A DNA stretch of 64,000 nucleotides from SIG452 sp045631485 (lineage in GTDB: Bacteria > Bacillota > Clostridia > UMGS1840), in assembly GCA_045631485.1 (NCBI GenBank), contig JAZQUU010000026.1:52061-116060 (forward strand), written 5' to 3'. A model generated the notes under the pieces. That model was not told where the DNA came from, did not search any database, and worked only from the letters and a program-made list of their open reading frames with translations. The position numbers were made by a program, and so were the translations under genes. Position 1 is the first letter of the stretch; each line of letters starts with the position of its first letter. Positions 51,466-61,018 of the stretch are shown one piece after another.

Positions 51466-51933
51466 ATGTATTTTGAAAAAGAAGGAACTTCTCTTGAAAT
51501 TTTAATCGGTGCATATACAGAAAAACCGGAAGGCATATATATCTCCAAAGATGTATGGCTGAATGTATTGAATTGTATGACGATATATTACAGAGAAAAT
51601 CCATATCACGATGAAATTCTTTTTGAAGATTTGTTTCAAACTCAGGATGTGGTAAATTTATACAAAAATATACATCAGTTGCTTGATCATCAAGTTTCCG
51701 AGATCCATTTTGAAACCGAATACGAAGAACTACGTATGGATATCATTCCGCAAGATAATAATTATCAAGTAAAAATCTATATTGTTAATCGGGCAGAAGA
51801 TGATATCGAGGAAATGTTTGCAATATCCCGTCAACAACTTTGCGATATTGCAAATGAACTGAAAGAGCGAAGTGAAACCTATCCGCCACGATACTCCTCC
51901 GAGAATTCCAAAAACGAACAAATCGAATACTGA
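51466..51933 (+). CDS. Uncharacterised 155-residue protein
   Basis: I do not recognise the family. The protein is soluble and acidic (rich in Glu, Asp, Ile and Tyr), with no signal, membrane segment or Cys motif. It looks like a mixed alpha/beta domain up to about residue 120 (EILIGAYTEKPEGIYISKDV, VNLYKNIHQLLDHQ, EELRMDIIPQDNNYQVKIYI) and a helical tail ending in a polar SSENSKNEQ segment. RBS AGGAAGGA precedes the ATG by about 9 bases, and codon use resembles its neighbours. It follows the rRNA methyltransferase by 18 bases and shares its terminator, so the two are likely co-transcribed. Confidence 0.75.
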   Translation: MYFEKEGTSLEILIGAYTEKPEGIYISKDVWLNVLNCMTIYYRENPYHDEILFEDLFQTQDVVNLYKNIHQLLDHQVSEIHFETEYEELRMDIIPQDNNYQVKIYIVNRAEDDIEEMFAISRQQLCDIANELKERSETYPPRYSSENSKNEQIEY

Positions 51934-51941
51934 TATGAAAC

Positions 51942-51981
51942 AAAAATACCGTTGCACATTCCAAAATGCAACGGTATTTTT
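51942..51981. terminator. Bidirectional terminator
   Basis: Fifteen-base perfect stem AAAAATACCGTTGCA / TGCAACGGTATTTTT with a 10-base loop, between the hypothetical gene and the histidine kinase gene. Confidence 0.93.
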
Positions 51982-53400
51982 TTATAATTTGATGAAAAAT
52001 TCCACGCCGTCATCCAGATAACGGAAGCCGTATTCTTTTTTGTGGGCCTCCATAATCGCTTTTACAATTGAAAGGCCAAGTCCGTTTCCTCGGCTGTCAT
52101 CACTTTTATAAAAGCCGGTCCAGATTTTTTCCGGGTCCAAAACCTTGGGAGTGGTATTATAAACGCCAAAATAGGAAGTTCCCTCTTCCTGCCGCAGACA
52201 AACACGGATTTCCCCGGGCTCACCGATATGGTCGATGGCATTGTTGAAATAATTGGTAATCACACGCTCAATAAAGAAGCGGTCTGCAAACACATTTACA
52301 TCAGATGCAATCTCTTCGGTATAGTTGATTCCCTCCTGCTCTAAACGCAGACGGAAGGTTCCCGCAATATCGGAAACCAACTCCGAAAGATTGAATGTTT
52401 CCATAGTGATATTTAATGTCTGGGATTCCAATTGTGCCACATTCAAAAGATTTTTGACAATACCGCTCATTTTTTCGGTTTCGTCATAAATCACGCCGTA
52501 ATAATAGTCACGGTCTTCTTCCTCGGTAATCAGTTTATCTTTTAGCATTTCGGTGTAGGATGAAATAATGGAAATGGGGGTTTTCAGTTCGTGGGATGCG
52601 TTCTGCAAAAATTCCTTTCTCATTTTTTCAACACGCTCTTTTTGATACAAATCCTGCTGCAAAGAACGGTTGGATTGGGAAAGTTTTTTGATATTTTCGT
52701 GCAGACGGTCCGACATCATATTGATTTGTTCGCCCAAAATATTGATTTCATCGTCCCCACGCACCTGATATTTGCGGGAAAAATCAAGATTGGTAATCCG
52801 CTTGGAAATATCCAGAATCTCATAAAGAGGCCGCACAAAGAGACTGCCGAGCAAAAAGACAATCGCTATGCCCATCAATCCCACCACGATAATTGCAAGC
52901 ACAAAAAATTCACGGTAAATTTCCATACTTTTATGAATGGCTGCCACGGGTTTTAGAAGAAACAGTTGCCCGTAGGGACGAAACTTTGCCACCATCACAA
53001 GATATTCTGAATTTTCCGAATTAAGCACCTTACGAATGACATATTGACGATCTTTGGGAATCGGGGTGGATTCTGCAAGCTCCATAACCGAACGATGAGA
53101 GGCTGCGGTATTTTCCTCATCCATAGGATTGGAACTGGAATAAAGTATCTGATGATAATGGTCGGTTACAATCACCGTGGTATTGGAATTTTTCGCAACA
53201 CGAAAAAAAGTCTCCGGCAGTTGCTTGGGATTTTTTTCCGCCACCATCTGGATAAGCTGATAGGTTTCTCTAAAGTCCGCCTTTTCTTTTTCCGTGTAAT
53301 AAGGTTCCAACAACATACTGTTGGCAATCCATAAAATCATCAGAACAGAAAACACAATGGCAAACAGTAAAAAAACCAGTTTTCCTTTTAACGATTTCAC
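51982..53400 (-). CDS. Membrane sensor histidine kinase (two-component system)
   Basis: Sensor kinase paired with the regulator just upstream. The product has 472 residues: first helix (about 8-28), an extracytoplasmic sensor region (about 30-160), second helix (about 165-190), HAMP (about 190-240), then the HisKA domain with the phospho-His in NASHELKTPISII. The ATPase domain has N-box VITNYFNNAIDHI and G-box SRGNGLGLSIVKAI. The G1-like region is short (KIWTGFYKSDD), as in this subgroup. It lies 26 bases downstream of the regulator gene. Signal unknown. Confidence 0.93.
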   Translation of the reverse strand: MKSLKGKLVFLLFAIVFSVLMILWIANSMLLEPYYTEKEKADFRETYQLIQMVAEKNPKQLPETFFRVAKNSNTTVIVTDHYHQILYSSSNPMDEENTAASHRSVMELAESTPIPKDRQYVIRKVLNSENSEYLVMVAKFRPYGQLFLLKPVAAIHKSMEIYREFFVLAIIVVGLMGIAIVFLLGSLFVRPLYEILDISKRITNLDFSRKYQVRGDDEINILGEQINMMSDRLHENIKKLSQSNRSLQQDLYQKERVEKMRKEFLQNASHELKTPISIISSYTEMLKDKLITEEEDRDYYYGVIYDETEKMSGIVKNLLNVAQLESQTLNITMETFNLSELVSDIAGTFRLRLEQEGINYTEEIASDVNVFADRFFIERVITNYFNNAIDHIGEPGEIRVCLRQEEGTSYFGVYNTTPKVLDPEKIWTGFYKSDDSRGNGLGLSIVKAIMEAHKKEYGFRYLDDGVEFFIKL

Positions 53401-53426
53401 AAAACTATACCATTCCTTTTATCAGT

Positions 53427-54098
53427 TTACAAGGAAGCGTCAAACTTATAGCCCACACTTCTCACAGTCTGGATATATGCTCCGCAATCCAGCAGTTTTG
53501 CTCTCAGCTTTTTGATATGGGTATCAATGGTTCTTACATCCCCAAAGTAATCATAATGCCACACATTATTTAAAATATCATCACGGGACAACACAATTCC
53601 TTTGTTTAAAATCAGATAGCCCAAAAGCTCAAACTCCTTATTGGTCAGTTCCACTTTGTCCCCTTTCACAGAAACCTCATAAGTGGATTTGTTGTAGCTT
53701 AAATCTCCGATGATAATTTCTTCGGATAAACCGTTTGAACGGCGTAAAAGTGCTTCCACCCTCGCAGAAAGAATTTTTAAATTAAAAGGTTTCGCCACAT
53801 ACTCGTCGGCATACAATTCATACCCTTTTAAAATATCATATTCTTCTGATTTCGCAGACAATATCAGTACGGGAACATTGGAAATTTTACGAAGTTGCTT
53901 TAAGGTTTCGTACCCGTCCATTACCGGCATCATAATGTCTAAGATGACCAAATCAATCTTATTGGCATAAAACACGTCAATTGCTTCTTCTCCGTTTTTT
54001 GCCAATTTCACAAGATAATTCTGTTTGGTGAAATAATCAAATAAAACTTTACGGATGTGTTCTTCATCATCCACAATCAATATGGTAGGTTGGTTCAT
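53427..54098 (-). CDS. OmpR/PhoB-family response regulator
   Basis: DNA-binding partner of the kinase. The product has 223 residues. The receiver has Asp-Asp in LIVDDEEHI, phosphoacceptor Asp in DLVILDIMMP (about 53), switch Ser in VLILSAKSEE, and Lys in YVAKPFNLK. The winged-helix output domain has VELTNKEFELLGYLILNKG, RDDILNNVWHYD and RTIDTHIKKLRAKL. The start at 54098 follows GGGGTGATATT. Promoter at 54136-54163. Targets unknown; no transporter or obvious regulon member is adjacent. Confidence 0.94.
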   Translation of the reverse strand: MNQPTILIVDDEEHIRKVLFDYFTKQNYLVKLAKNGEEAIDVFYANKIDLVILDIMMPVMDGYETLKQLRKISNVPVLILSAKSEEYDILKGYELYADEYVAKPFNLKILSARVEALLRRSNGLSEEIIIGDLSYNKSTYEVSVKGDKVELTNKEFELLGYLILNKGIVLSRDDILNNVWHYDYFGDVRTIDTHIKKLRAKLLDCGAYIQTVRSVGYKFDASL

Positions 54099-54135
54099 AA
54101 TATCACCCCGATTGTTACTGTTGTTGGTATTATGT

Positions 54136-54163
54136 ATTGTATCATATTTTTTTAAAAAAGCAA
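54136..54163 (-). promoter_or_regulatory. Promoter for the two-component operon
   Basis: Minus strand TTGCTT, 16-base spacer, TACAAT, about 38 bases from the regulator start. Confidence 0.6.
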
Positions 54164-54349
54164 TATTATTCACAAAAAATACAAAAAGAGAGCCTATCTT
54201 CCGTTTATTACCATCAAAGACAGGTGATTTGGAAAAAACTTAGCCTTTCTTTTCGGAATACAATCCGTTATAATAAACAAGAGCCTTCTTTTTCATAAGA
54301 ACAAAATCAAAACAAGGCTCCGGAAAACTCCAAAAAGGAGCTGAAAGGT

Positions 54350-54877
54350 GTGAAAATTGAAAAAATTGATGAAAATCAGGTAAAAATCACATTGTCTTGT
54401 GCAGAAATGCTTCAGATGAATGCGCAAAACTACACTGAGGAATCCTCCAATATGATGATGGAACTTTTGGAAACAGTAGAAAACGAGCTGAGTTTTTCTA
54501 TGATGAACCATGCAATTGTGTTTGAAATGGTGCCGTCCAAAAAAGATGGTTGTGAAATCCTTCTCACAAAAACAGAGTCCAAGCAACCGCAAAAATCAGA
54601 AAACGGGATGATTATTTTCTCATTTTGGGAAGCAAGAGAGGCACTTTATGCAGGACAATTAGCCAAAAATTATGTGCAGGGACGGCTTGAAATTTACGTG
54701 TTGGGTGACGCTTACTATCTGCTTATTTCCCCAAACGATAAACAAAGCATTCAAAAAATCGGATTATTGCTCAGCGATTTGGGAGATTGTGTTTCCAATC
54801 CTCTCTTTATGGAAAGCGTGTTGAAAGAATACGGTGTTTTGCTTTCGGAAGAATATATGCCGCCTCTTCCAAACTGA
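54350..54877 (+). CDS. MecA-like Clp adaptor protein
   Basis: Probable adaptor delivering substrates to ClpC. The product has 175 residues. The N-terminus MKIEKIDENQVKITLSCAEM matches the MecA family start, the C-terminal half (about 85-165) has the predicted MecA beta-alpha fold (IFSFWEAREALYAGQLAKN, EIYVLGDAYYLLI), and an acidic or glutamine-rich linker lies between. It is shorter than B. subtilis MecA (about 218), as clostridial members often are. The start is GTG at 54350 behind AAAAAGGAG. A TATAAT at 54269-54274 is a possible -10. Assignment rests on overall pattern rather than a catalytic motif. Confidence 0.72.
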   Translation: MKIEKIDENQVKITLSCAEMLQMNAQNYTEESSNMMMELLETVENELSFSMMNHAIVFEMVPSKKDGCEILLTKTESKQPQKSENGMIIFSFWEAREALYAGQLAKNYVQGRLEIYVLGDAYYLLISPNDKQSIQKIGLLLSDLGDCVSNPLFMESVLKEYGVLLSEEYMPPLPN

Positions 54878-54906
54878 GATTTTTTTATTTTTTTATCAAA
54901 AAAAGG

Positions 54907-54935
54907 ATGACAAACAACTTACCTTGTGTTATAAT
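54907..54935 (+). promoter_or_regulatory. Promoter for pyk
   Basis: ATGACA, 17-base spacer, TATAAT with an extended TGT before it; 48 bases before the pyk ATG. Confidence 0.78.
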
Positions 54936-54982
54936 ATAAAATAAGAAAATGTTTTTTTCAAACAAATAGAGGAGTTTACAAC

Positions 54983-56392
54983 ATGAGAAAGACAAAAATT
55001 GTTTGCACCTTAGGTCCTGCAACTGATGACGAAAACGTACTCCGCCAAATGATTCTGGCAGGTATGAACACCGCCAGATTCAATTTTTCTCACGGTGATT
55101 ATGAAAGCCATCAGAAACGGATTGATATGTTTAAAAAAGTCCGCCGTGAAATGGGAATGCCCGTTGCCATGCTTTTGGATACCAAAGGGCCTGAAGTTCG
55201 TATCAAAACCTTTGAAAACGGCAAAGTAATGCTAAGTGAAGGACAACTCTTCACCCTGACTACCAAGGATGTTGCGGGGACGGAAAATATTGTGTCTGTC
55301 ACCTACAAAAAGCTTCCCTTTGATTTAACCGTAGGCAACAAAATTCTGTTGGATGACGGGAATATCGAAATGGTGGTTGAAAAAATTGAAGACACCGATA
55401 TTATCTGCCGTGTGTTAACAGGCGGTCCCTTAAGTGACAGAAAGAGCATGAATCTGCCCGGCATTGATTTATATATGCCTTATATGGACGATGTGGACAG
55501 GCAGGATTTGCTCTTTGGTATTAAAAATGATTTTGACTATATCGCCGCTTCCTTTGCACGCCGTGCAGATGATATTGTCGGTATGAGAAAATTCTTAGAT
55601 GCCAACGGCGGTGAAGAAATCGAAATCATTGCCAAAATTGAAAACCGCGAAGGAGTTAACAACATTGACGATATTTTAGCGGTATCCAGCGGTATTATGG
55701 TTGCCCGCGGCGATATGGGTGTGGAAATTGATTTTGAAGAACTTCCCACCATTCAGAAAATGTTGATTAAAAAATGTTACAGTGCTGGAAAACGTGTTAT
55801 CACCGCGACTCAGATGCTGGAATCTATGATTGCAAATCCCCGCCCCACCCGTGCGGAAACCTCCGACGTTGCCAACGCGGTATATGACGGAACAAGCGCA
55901 ATTATGTTATCCGGCGAAACTGCAGTTGGCAAATATCCCGTAGAAGCGGTAAAAGCAATGTCTCGAATTGCAAGAAGTGCAGAAATGGATATTGACTATA
56001 AAAAACGTTTTACCCAAAGTACTCTGTCCGCTCCCACCATTCAGGATGCGATTTCTCACGCAGCCTGCACCACCGCACACGACTTAAATGCAAGAGTGGT
56101 AATTGTGGTAACCAATTCCGGTAAAACCGCAAGAATGGTTTCCAAGTTCAGACCCAATATGCCCATTGTTGCAGCAACTCCCAACGAAAAAACTTACCGT
56201 AAATTAGCACTTTCCTGGGGCGTGTATCCCGTAAAAGCAGAATGGCAAACCAATTCCGATGCTTTGTTCTCTCACGCAATCAAGAGAGTTCACGAAGAAA
56301 ACTATATCACCAAAAATGACCTGGCGATTATTGCGGCAGGTATCCCCATGGGAGAAAGCACCAATACGTTAAGAGTAATCACAGTAAAATAA
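54983..56392 (+). CDS. pyk: Pyruvate kinase
   Basis: Last step of glycolysis, PEP plus ADP to pyruvate plus ATP. The product has 469 residues, the short form without the extra C-terminal PEP-utiliser-like domain found in many Bacilli. Motifs are KIVCTLGPATDDENVL, FNFSHGDYESH, LDTKGPEVR, the active-site IIAKIENREGVNNIDDIL and VARGDMGVEI, and TQMLESMI. RBS GAGGAG-like (AGAGGAG) precedes the ATG. Ended by a strong terminator. Confidence 0.97.
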   Translation: MRKTKIVCTLGPATDDENVLRQMILAGMNTARFNFSHGDYESHQKRIDMFKKVRREMGMPVAMLLDTKGPEVRIKTFENGKVMLSEGQLFTLTTKDVAGTENIVSVTYKKLPFDLTVGNKILLDDGNIEMVVEKIEDTDIICRVLTGGPLSDRKSMNLPGIDLYMPYMDDVDRQDLLFGIKNDFDYIAASFARRADDIVGMRKFLDANGGEEIEIIAKIENREGVNNIDDILAVSSGIMVARGDMGVEIDFEELPTIQKMLIKKCYSAGKRVITATQMLESMIANPRPTRAETSDVANAVYDGTSAIMLSGETAVGKYPVEAVKAMSRIARSAEMDIDYKKRFTQSTLSAPTIQDAISHAACTTAHDLNARVVIVVTNSGKTARMVSKFRPNMPIVAATPNEKTYRKLALSWGVYPVKAEWQTNSDALFSHAIKRVHEENYITKNDLAIIAAGIPMGESTNTLRVITVK

Positions 56393-56398
56393 GAAATT

Positions 56399-56441
56399 AA
56401 AAAAACTGAAATCAAACAGAACGTTTGATTTCAGTTTTTTT
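56399..56441. terminator. Bidirectional terminator between pyk and pheT
   Basis: Nineteen-base perfect stem around loop AGAAC with T-runs on both sides. Confidence 0.94.
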
Positions 56442-56452
56442 ATTTGATGAAA

Positions 56453-58825
56453 TTACATGGGTAAGCCGTTTTTCAGCTTAATGTTTTTGGCATCCAGTTC
56501 GTCCACGATACCGTTTACCACCTGCAGTACTTCTTCTTTGGTTAAAGTACGTTCGGGATGGGAGAACAAGATTCGTAAGGTGATGGATTTTCCTGCATCG
56601 TCAGTGTAGGTGCCAACCACTTTCACATTCTTAATCAGAGGACAATTTGCATTGGCGATTGCATCTGCGATCGGCTGATAAATGTCGGAAACGAAAGATA
56701 AGTCAATTTCAATTTCCGGGAATCTGGAAGCTTCCTGATAAGCGATGCTCTTGTTTTTGATATCCGCAAAATCGGTCACATCAATTTCTGCATACACGAT
56801 ATTTGCTTTTTTATCAATTTTCTTGGAAACAACGGGATTTACAATACCGATTTCACCCAGTTCTTTGCCGCCGCAAATGATAGCATTTAAGTTCTTGGGA
56901 TGCTGATAGGAATGAGTTGCTTCCTTGGTTTTAAAGGTTAAGCCTTCGTGTTTTAAATCATCCGAAACAACGGCTAAAATATCACGAAGTTCAAAATACA
57001 GAGCTTCCATTTCTTTGGTTTTGGAATATAAGGTGATGCAGAGTTTTTTGCGTTCGTTGCACAATCCGTCTGCCTTTAAGCCTTCCACCACTCTGCCGAT
57101 TTCAAATACTTTAAAATCGGGAGCGTAAGCGGTGTTATATTTCACCTGACAAAGCTGAGTGGGAACAATGGATTTACGGATGGTTTTAATATTGGGGTTT
57201 ACGGAGCTTACTAAGTTAATATTATCTTCCACTTCCAGTCCCAACGCTTTATATTCATCGTAATATGCCCACACATAAGAATGCAGTTCGTGCATGGAAT
57301 AGCGTTTTACCAAGATATCTTTGATTCTGTCTTCATCGCTCTTTTCCTGAGCCGCTCTTACGGGATAGAGAGGTACTGCAGCGGTGTTGATATCAAAGTT
57401 ATCGTAACCGTAGATACGGGTGATTTCTTCAATGATATCCGCTTTCATGGTAACATCTTTGGTTGCACGCCAAGACGGAACGGTTACATCAAAGTTATCC
57501 CCTGCCACATTCACACCAAAGCCAAGTGCTTTTAAGGTTTTTTCGATGGTGGCATTGTCGATATTGATACCGGTATATTTGTCCACAAATGCTTTATCAA
57601 AGCTTAAGCTGATGGTATCATAATGATAGGGATATTCATCGGTTAAGGAAGAAACAACGGTTGCAGACGGGTCAATTTCGGTTAATAATTTTACGAAACG
57701 AGCGATTGCAACGGTGGTCATTTCGGGGTCTAAGCATTTTTCGTAACGCATGGAAGCATCGGTACGATGTGCCAGACGAACGGTGGATTTTCTGATGGAG
57801 GTTGCATCAAAGGTTGCAGATTCCAGGGTTAAAGTAGAAGTGGATTCCACGATTTCAGAATCAAGGCCCCCCATAATCCCTGCGATTGCAACGGGAGTGT
57901 TATCGTTACAAATCATTAAGGTATCTTCGTCGATATCTCGTTCCACGCCGTCTAAGGTCTGGAATTTAAAGGGTTTGTCAAATCTCTTAATACGGATTTT
58001 TTCCACTTTACGAGAGTCAAATGCGTGCATGGGTTGTCCCATTTCCAACATTAAATAGTTGGTTAAGTCCGCTAAGAAGTTAAGACCTCTCATACCGCAG
58101 TAGAACAAACGGATTCTCATATTCATGGGACTTACGTGTTTGGTGATGTTTCCAAACTGTAAGCAGGAATATCTCTGGCATAAGGAATCTTCAATTTTTA
58201 AATCCACTTTGGGCAGATTGTTGTATGCTTGTAAATCTGCAACGGGCAGGGGTTTTAATTCTCTGCCTGCGATTGCGGCAAATTCACGGGCGATCCCATA
58301 GTGACCCCATAAGTCGGGACGGTTGGTTAAGGATTTGTTATCCACTTCAAAGATAATATCATCAATCTGATATAATTCTTTTAAGTCGGTACCCAATGCC
58401 ACATCTTCGGTAATATCCATAATACCTGCATTTTCGTCGCTTAAACCAAGTTCTTTTTCAGAGCAACACATACCGTTGGAAGTGTAGCCTGCCAATTTTC
58501 TGGGGGTGATGGTGATATCGCCAATCTGAGCACCCAATTTTGCGAATGCGGTTTTCATCCCCACTCTTACGTTGGGAGCACCGCAAACCACGTCAACTAA
58601 TTCGCTTTCTCCGATATCCACTTTTAAAAGATGCAGTTTCTTGGATTCGGGATGGTCTTCCACGGATTTAATTTCCGCAACCACAATCCCGGAAAGGTCG
58701 GAGCCTTTCTGATAAATGTCGTTTTCTACTTCTGCAGTAGATAAAGAAAATTTTGCAATTAAGTCTAATTTATCCAGTCCGGACAAGTCAACAAAGTCCG
58801 AAATCCAGTTCATTGATAAAATCAT
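56453..58825 (-). CDS. pheT: Phenylalanyl-tRNA synthetase beta subunit
   Basis: Beta chain of the alpha2-beta2 enzyme charging tRNA-Phe. The product has 790 residues, normal length. The order is an N-terminal tRNA-binding (EMAP-like) domain (about 40-150; VVAEIKSVEDHPESKKLHLLKVDIG), then B3/B4 editing domain, B5 (about 400-475), the catalytic-like core, and the C-terminal ferredoxin-like anticodon-binding domain (about 695-790; RFPEIEIDLSFV, LFSHPERTLTKEEV). It lies 17 bases after pheS and is controlled by the T-box leader upstream. Confidence 0.97.
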   Translation of the reverse strand: MILSMNWISDFVDLSGLDKLDLIAKFSLSTAEVENDIYQKGSDLSGIVVAEIKSVEDHPESKKLHLLKVDIGESELVDVVCGAPNVRVGMKTAFAKLGAQIGDITITPRKLAGYTSNGMCCSEKELGLSDENAGIMDITEDVALGTDLKELYQIDDIIFEVDNKSLTNRPDLWGHYGIAREFAAIAGRELKPLPVADLQAYNNLPKVDLKIEDSLCQRYSCLQFGNITKHVSPMNMRIRLFYCGMRGLNFLADLTNYLMLEMGQPMHAFDSRKVEKIRIKRFDKPFKFQTLDGVERDIDEDTLMICNDNTPVAIAGIMGGLDSEIVESTSTLTLESATFDATSIRKSTVRLAHRTDASMRYEKCLDPEMTTVAIARFVKLLTEIDPSATVVSSLTDEYPYHYDTISLSFDKAFVDKYTGINIDNATIEKTLKALGFGVNVAGDNFDVTVPSWRATKDVTMKADIIEEITRIYGYDNFDINTAAVPLYPVRAAQEKSDEDRIKDILVKRYSMHELHSYVWAYYDEYKALGLEVEDNINLVSSVNPNIKTIRKSIVPTQLCQVKYNTAYAPDFKVFEIGRVVEGLKADGLCNERKKLCITLYSKTKEMEALYFELRDILAVVSDDLKHEGLTFKTKEATHSYQHPKNLNAIICGGKELGEIGIVNPVVSKKIDKKANIVYAEIDVTDFADIKNKSIAYQEASRFPEIEIDLSFVSDIYQPIADAIANANCPLIKNVKVVGTYTDDAGKSITLRILFSHPERTLTKEEVLQVVNGIVDELDAKNIKLKNGLPM

Positions 58826-58842
58826 TTCTTCGCTCCCCTTTC

Positions 58843-59892
58843 TTATTTATCGTCAGTAAACTGAGACAGTGCTTTTAAGCTGCCGCTGTTTAAATCACGA
58901 ATGTCTTTTACGCCGTATTTCATCATAGCAAGACGGGTTAAGCCTAAGCCAAATGCAAAACCGGTGTATTCTTCGGGGTCAATACCGCCTGCTTTTAACA
59001 CTTCGGGATGAATCATACCGCAGGGGCATAATTCCAGCCATCCGCTATGCTTACAGGAAGGACAACCTTCCCCACCGCAAATCAAGCAGCTGATATCCAA
59101 TTCAAAACCGGGTTCCACAAAGGGGAAGAAACCGGGACGCAGACGAACCTTAATATCCTTTTGGAATACTTCGGAAAGCATAGTTTTCATAAAGAAAATC
59201 AAATTGGAAATGGAGATGTTTTTATCCACCATTACCCCTTCCATCTGGAAGAAGGTGTTTTCGTGACAAGCGTCGGTTGCTTCGTTACGGAAGCATCTGC
59301 CGGGGAAAATTGCTTTGATGGGTTTTCCTTCGTTAATCAAAGAATCTTTATATTTTTTATAAATAGCATTCTGTGCCGCAGAGGTATGGGATTTTAATAA
59401 CTGACCGTTATCTAAATAGTAAGTATCCTGCATATCTCTTGCGGGGTGATTTTTGGGAATGTTTAATGCTTCAAAGCATTCGTAGTCGGTTACGATTTCA
59501 CTGTAATCCTCAATAGCAAAGCCCATGGAACGAAATACTTCTTCACATTGACGCTGTACCAATGTAATCGGATGATAAGAACCTCTGTCCAACACGGGAG
59601 GCATAGACAAATCAAACAAAGGCATACGACTGTTTTCCAGTTCGATTTCCTTTTGTTTTAATTCTTCTCTTTTTTGGGTAATGGCATCGTTTACTTCGTT
59701 TTTCAAAACGTTTACTGCCTGACCGAATGTTTTCTTTTCTTCGGGACTTAAAGATTTCATTTCCTGCATAAGCTCGGTAACGAGACCTTTTTTGCCTAGG
59801 TATTCAACTCTTACTTTTTCAAGCTCTTCCATATTGGTAACACATCCAAGTGTCAAAGAAAAGCTTTCTTTTAATGCTACGGTATCTGCCAT
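58843..59892 (-). CDS. pheS: Phenylalanyl-tRNA synthetase alpha subunit
   Basis: Catalytic alpha chain. The product has 349 residues. The N-terminal coiled coil (about 20-95) is followed by a class II aaRS core: motif 2 region FPGRCFRNEATDACHENTFFQMEG and motif 3 GFAFGLGLTRLAMMKYGV. A zinc-like CLICGGEGCPSCKHSGW sits between. The start at 59892 (ATG) has AAAGGA 10 bases upstream; an in-frame TTG three codons earlier is too close to it. Confidence 0.97.
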   Translation of the reverse strand: MADTVALKESFSLTLGCVTNMEELEKVRVEYLGKKGLVTELMQEMKSLSPEEKKTFGQAVNVLKNEVNDAITQKREELKQKEIELENSRMPLFDLSMPPVLDRGSYHPITLVQRQCEEVFRSMGFAIEDYSEIVTDYECFEALNIPKNHPARDMQDTYYLDNGQLLKSHTSAAQNAIYKKYKDSLINEGKPIKAIFPGRCFRNEATDACHENTFFQMEGVMVDKNISISNLIFFMKTMLSEVFQKDIKVRLRPGFFPFVEPGFELDISCLICGGEGCPSCKHSGWLELCPCGMIHPEVLKAGGIDPEEYTGFAFGLGLTRLAMMKYGVKDIRDLNSGSLKALSQFTDDK

Positions 59893-59959
59893 AGTTTTCA
59901 AATCCTTTCTATATCTTATGCTAATTTTAAAACAATTTTTTTAAGGGGACAAGGGCAAT

Positions 59960-60230
59960 AAAAAAACAGCTCCGTCACCACAAAGGGACGAGCTGCAAAC
60001 CCGCGGTACCACCCAATTTCAGATTCTTTTGATATGATTCAAAAAAACTGCACTTTTTAGTATCTTTTGGCGTGAGATACAACACCTGACTTATATTCTT
60101 AAACAAGAAACTTCGCCAAATACTCAAATGCTGAAATTCATCTTGTATCCTATCTTGGGAGCTTCCAGCCGATGGCTCCCCTCTCTTTTAAGAATCGGAT
60201 ACAGACTACTGACACATCTTCCTCGCATAC
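59960..60230 (-). ncRNA. T-box leader controlling pheS-pheT
   Basis: The minus strand holds the T-box GGGTGGTACCGCGGG (60014-60000), stem I with the specifier region GAATTTCAGC (Phe codon TTC at 60135-60133), and a terminator CAGCTCGTCCC / CACC..GGAGCTG with seven T (59960-59995). Uncharged tRNA-Phe should pair with the specifier and the TGG bulge, giving antitermination. A transcription start near 60230 is inferred from the promoter. Confidence 0.94.
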
Positions 60231-60236
60231 TATAAT

Positions 60237-60265
60237 AGTATAACAGTTCTTTCTAAAAAAGTCAA
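60237..60265 (-). promoter_or_regulatory. Promoter for the T-box-pheST transcript
   Basis: Minus strand TTGACT, 17-base spacer, TATACT. Confidence 0.85.
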
Positions 60266-60301
60266 GTCCCGAAAGCAATTTTCTTTTCAGGACTTTTCTG
60301 A

Positions 60302-61003
60302 TTACAGATTATCTAAAATTGATTCGATTTGGTTAAAATCGGTCACTTCGTATGTAACGGGGAGATTTAAGCGGTTAGGAAGTTTTTTGGGATTGTACCA
60401 CATGGTATCCAAACCCGCATTTTCTCCGCCTTTCATATCGGAAGAAAGAGAATCTCCAATGATGATAGCTTCCTCCAATTTGAAATCGGGAATTTTCGGA
60501 AATACCAAATCGAAAAATGCTTTTTCGGGTTTCTGATAGCCGATTTCTTCGGAAACAAAAATTCCGTCTGCCAACATATCCAATCCCGATTGTTTTAAGC
60601 GGGGATACTGTACGCCACGAGTTCCGTTGGTCACATAATAAATGCCGTATCCTTTGGATTTTAAGGATAAAAGAAGTTCCTTTGCCCCGTCAATCAAAAA
60701 AGCGTGCTTGGATAAATCGTTGCGATAATAACTGTCGAATTCCTTGGAATCGCAAGTCAAATCGAATTCCGAAAACAAAATATCAAATCGATGGTATAAA
60801 ATGGTTGCCTTTTCAATGGTTCCTTTTTCAAATTCTTCCCATAAGGACTCGTTGATGGCAGGATAGCGTTCACAGATTTCATCGGTTACGGGCAAACCGA
60901 AACGACGGAGGGTATTTTTAATTGCCTCTGCCTCGGAACGGTCAAAATCCAAAAGAGTTCTGTCCACATCAAATAATAAGAATTTCTTTTTCATAGCTTT
61001 CAC
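60302..61003 (-). CDS. HAD hydrolase, YjjG-type 5'-nucleotidase
   Basis: Phosphatase of the YjjG group (nucleoside monophosphate house-cleaning in characterised members). The product has 233 residues. Motif I is FDVDRTLLDFD with Arg at the position that is Gly in most HADs (as in DxDxT with DVDRT), a helical cap follows (about 20-90), then motif II in YYVTNGTRG, the Lys in GYQKPEKAFF and motif IV IIGDSLSSDMKGG. The start is GTG at 61003 behind AAAGGA (9-base gap); the ATG three codons in is too far from that site. It follows dtd by 15 bases. Confidence 0.87.
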   Translation of the reverse strand: MKAMKKKFLLFDVDRTLLDFDRSEAEAIKNTLRRFGLPVTDEICERYPAINESLWEEFEKGTIEKATILYHRFDILFSEFDLTCDSKEFDSYYRNDLSKHAFLIDGAKELLLSLKSKGYGIYYVTNGTRGVQYPRLKQSGLDMLADGIFVSEEIGYQKPEKAFFDLVFPKIPDFKLEEAIIIGDSLSSDMKGGENAGLDTMWYNPKKLPNRLNLPVTYEVTDFNQIESILDNL

Positions 61004-61018
61004 CGTAAACTTTCCTTT

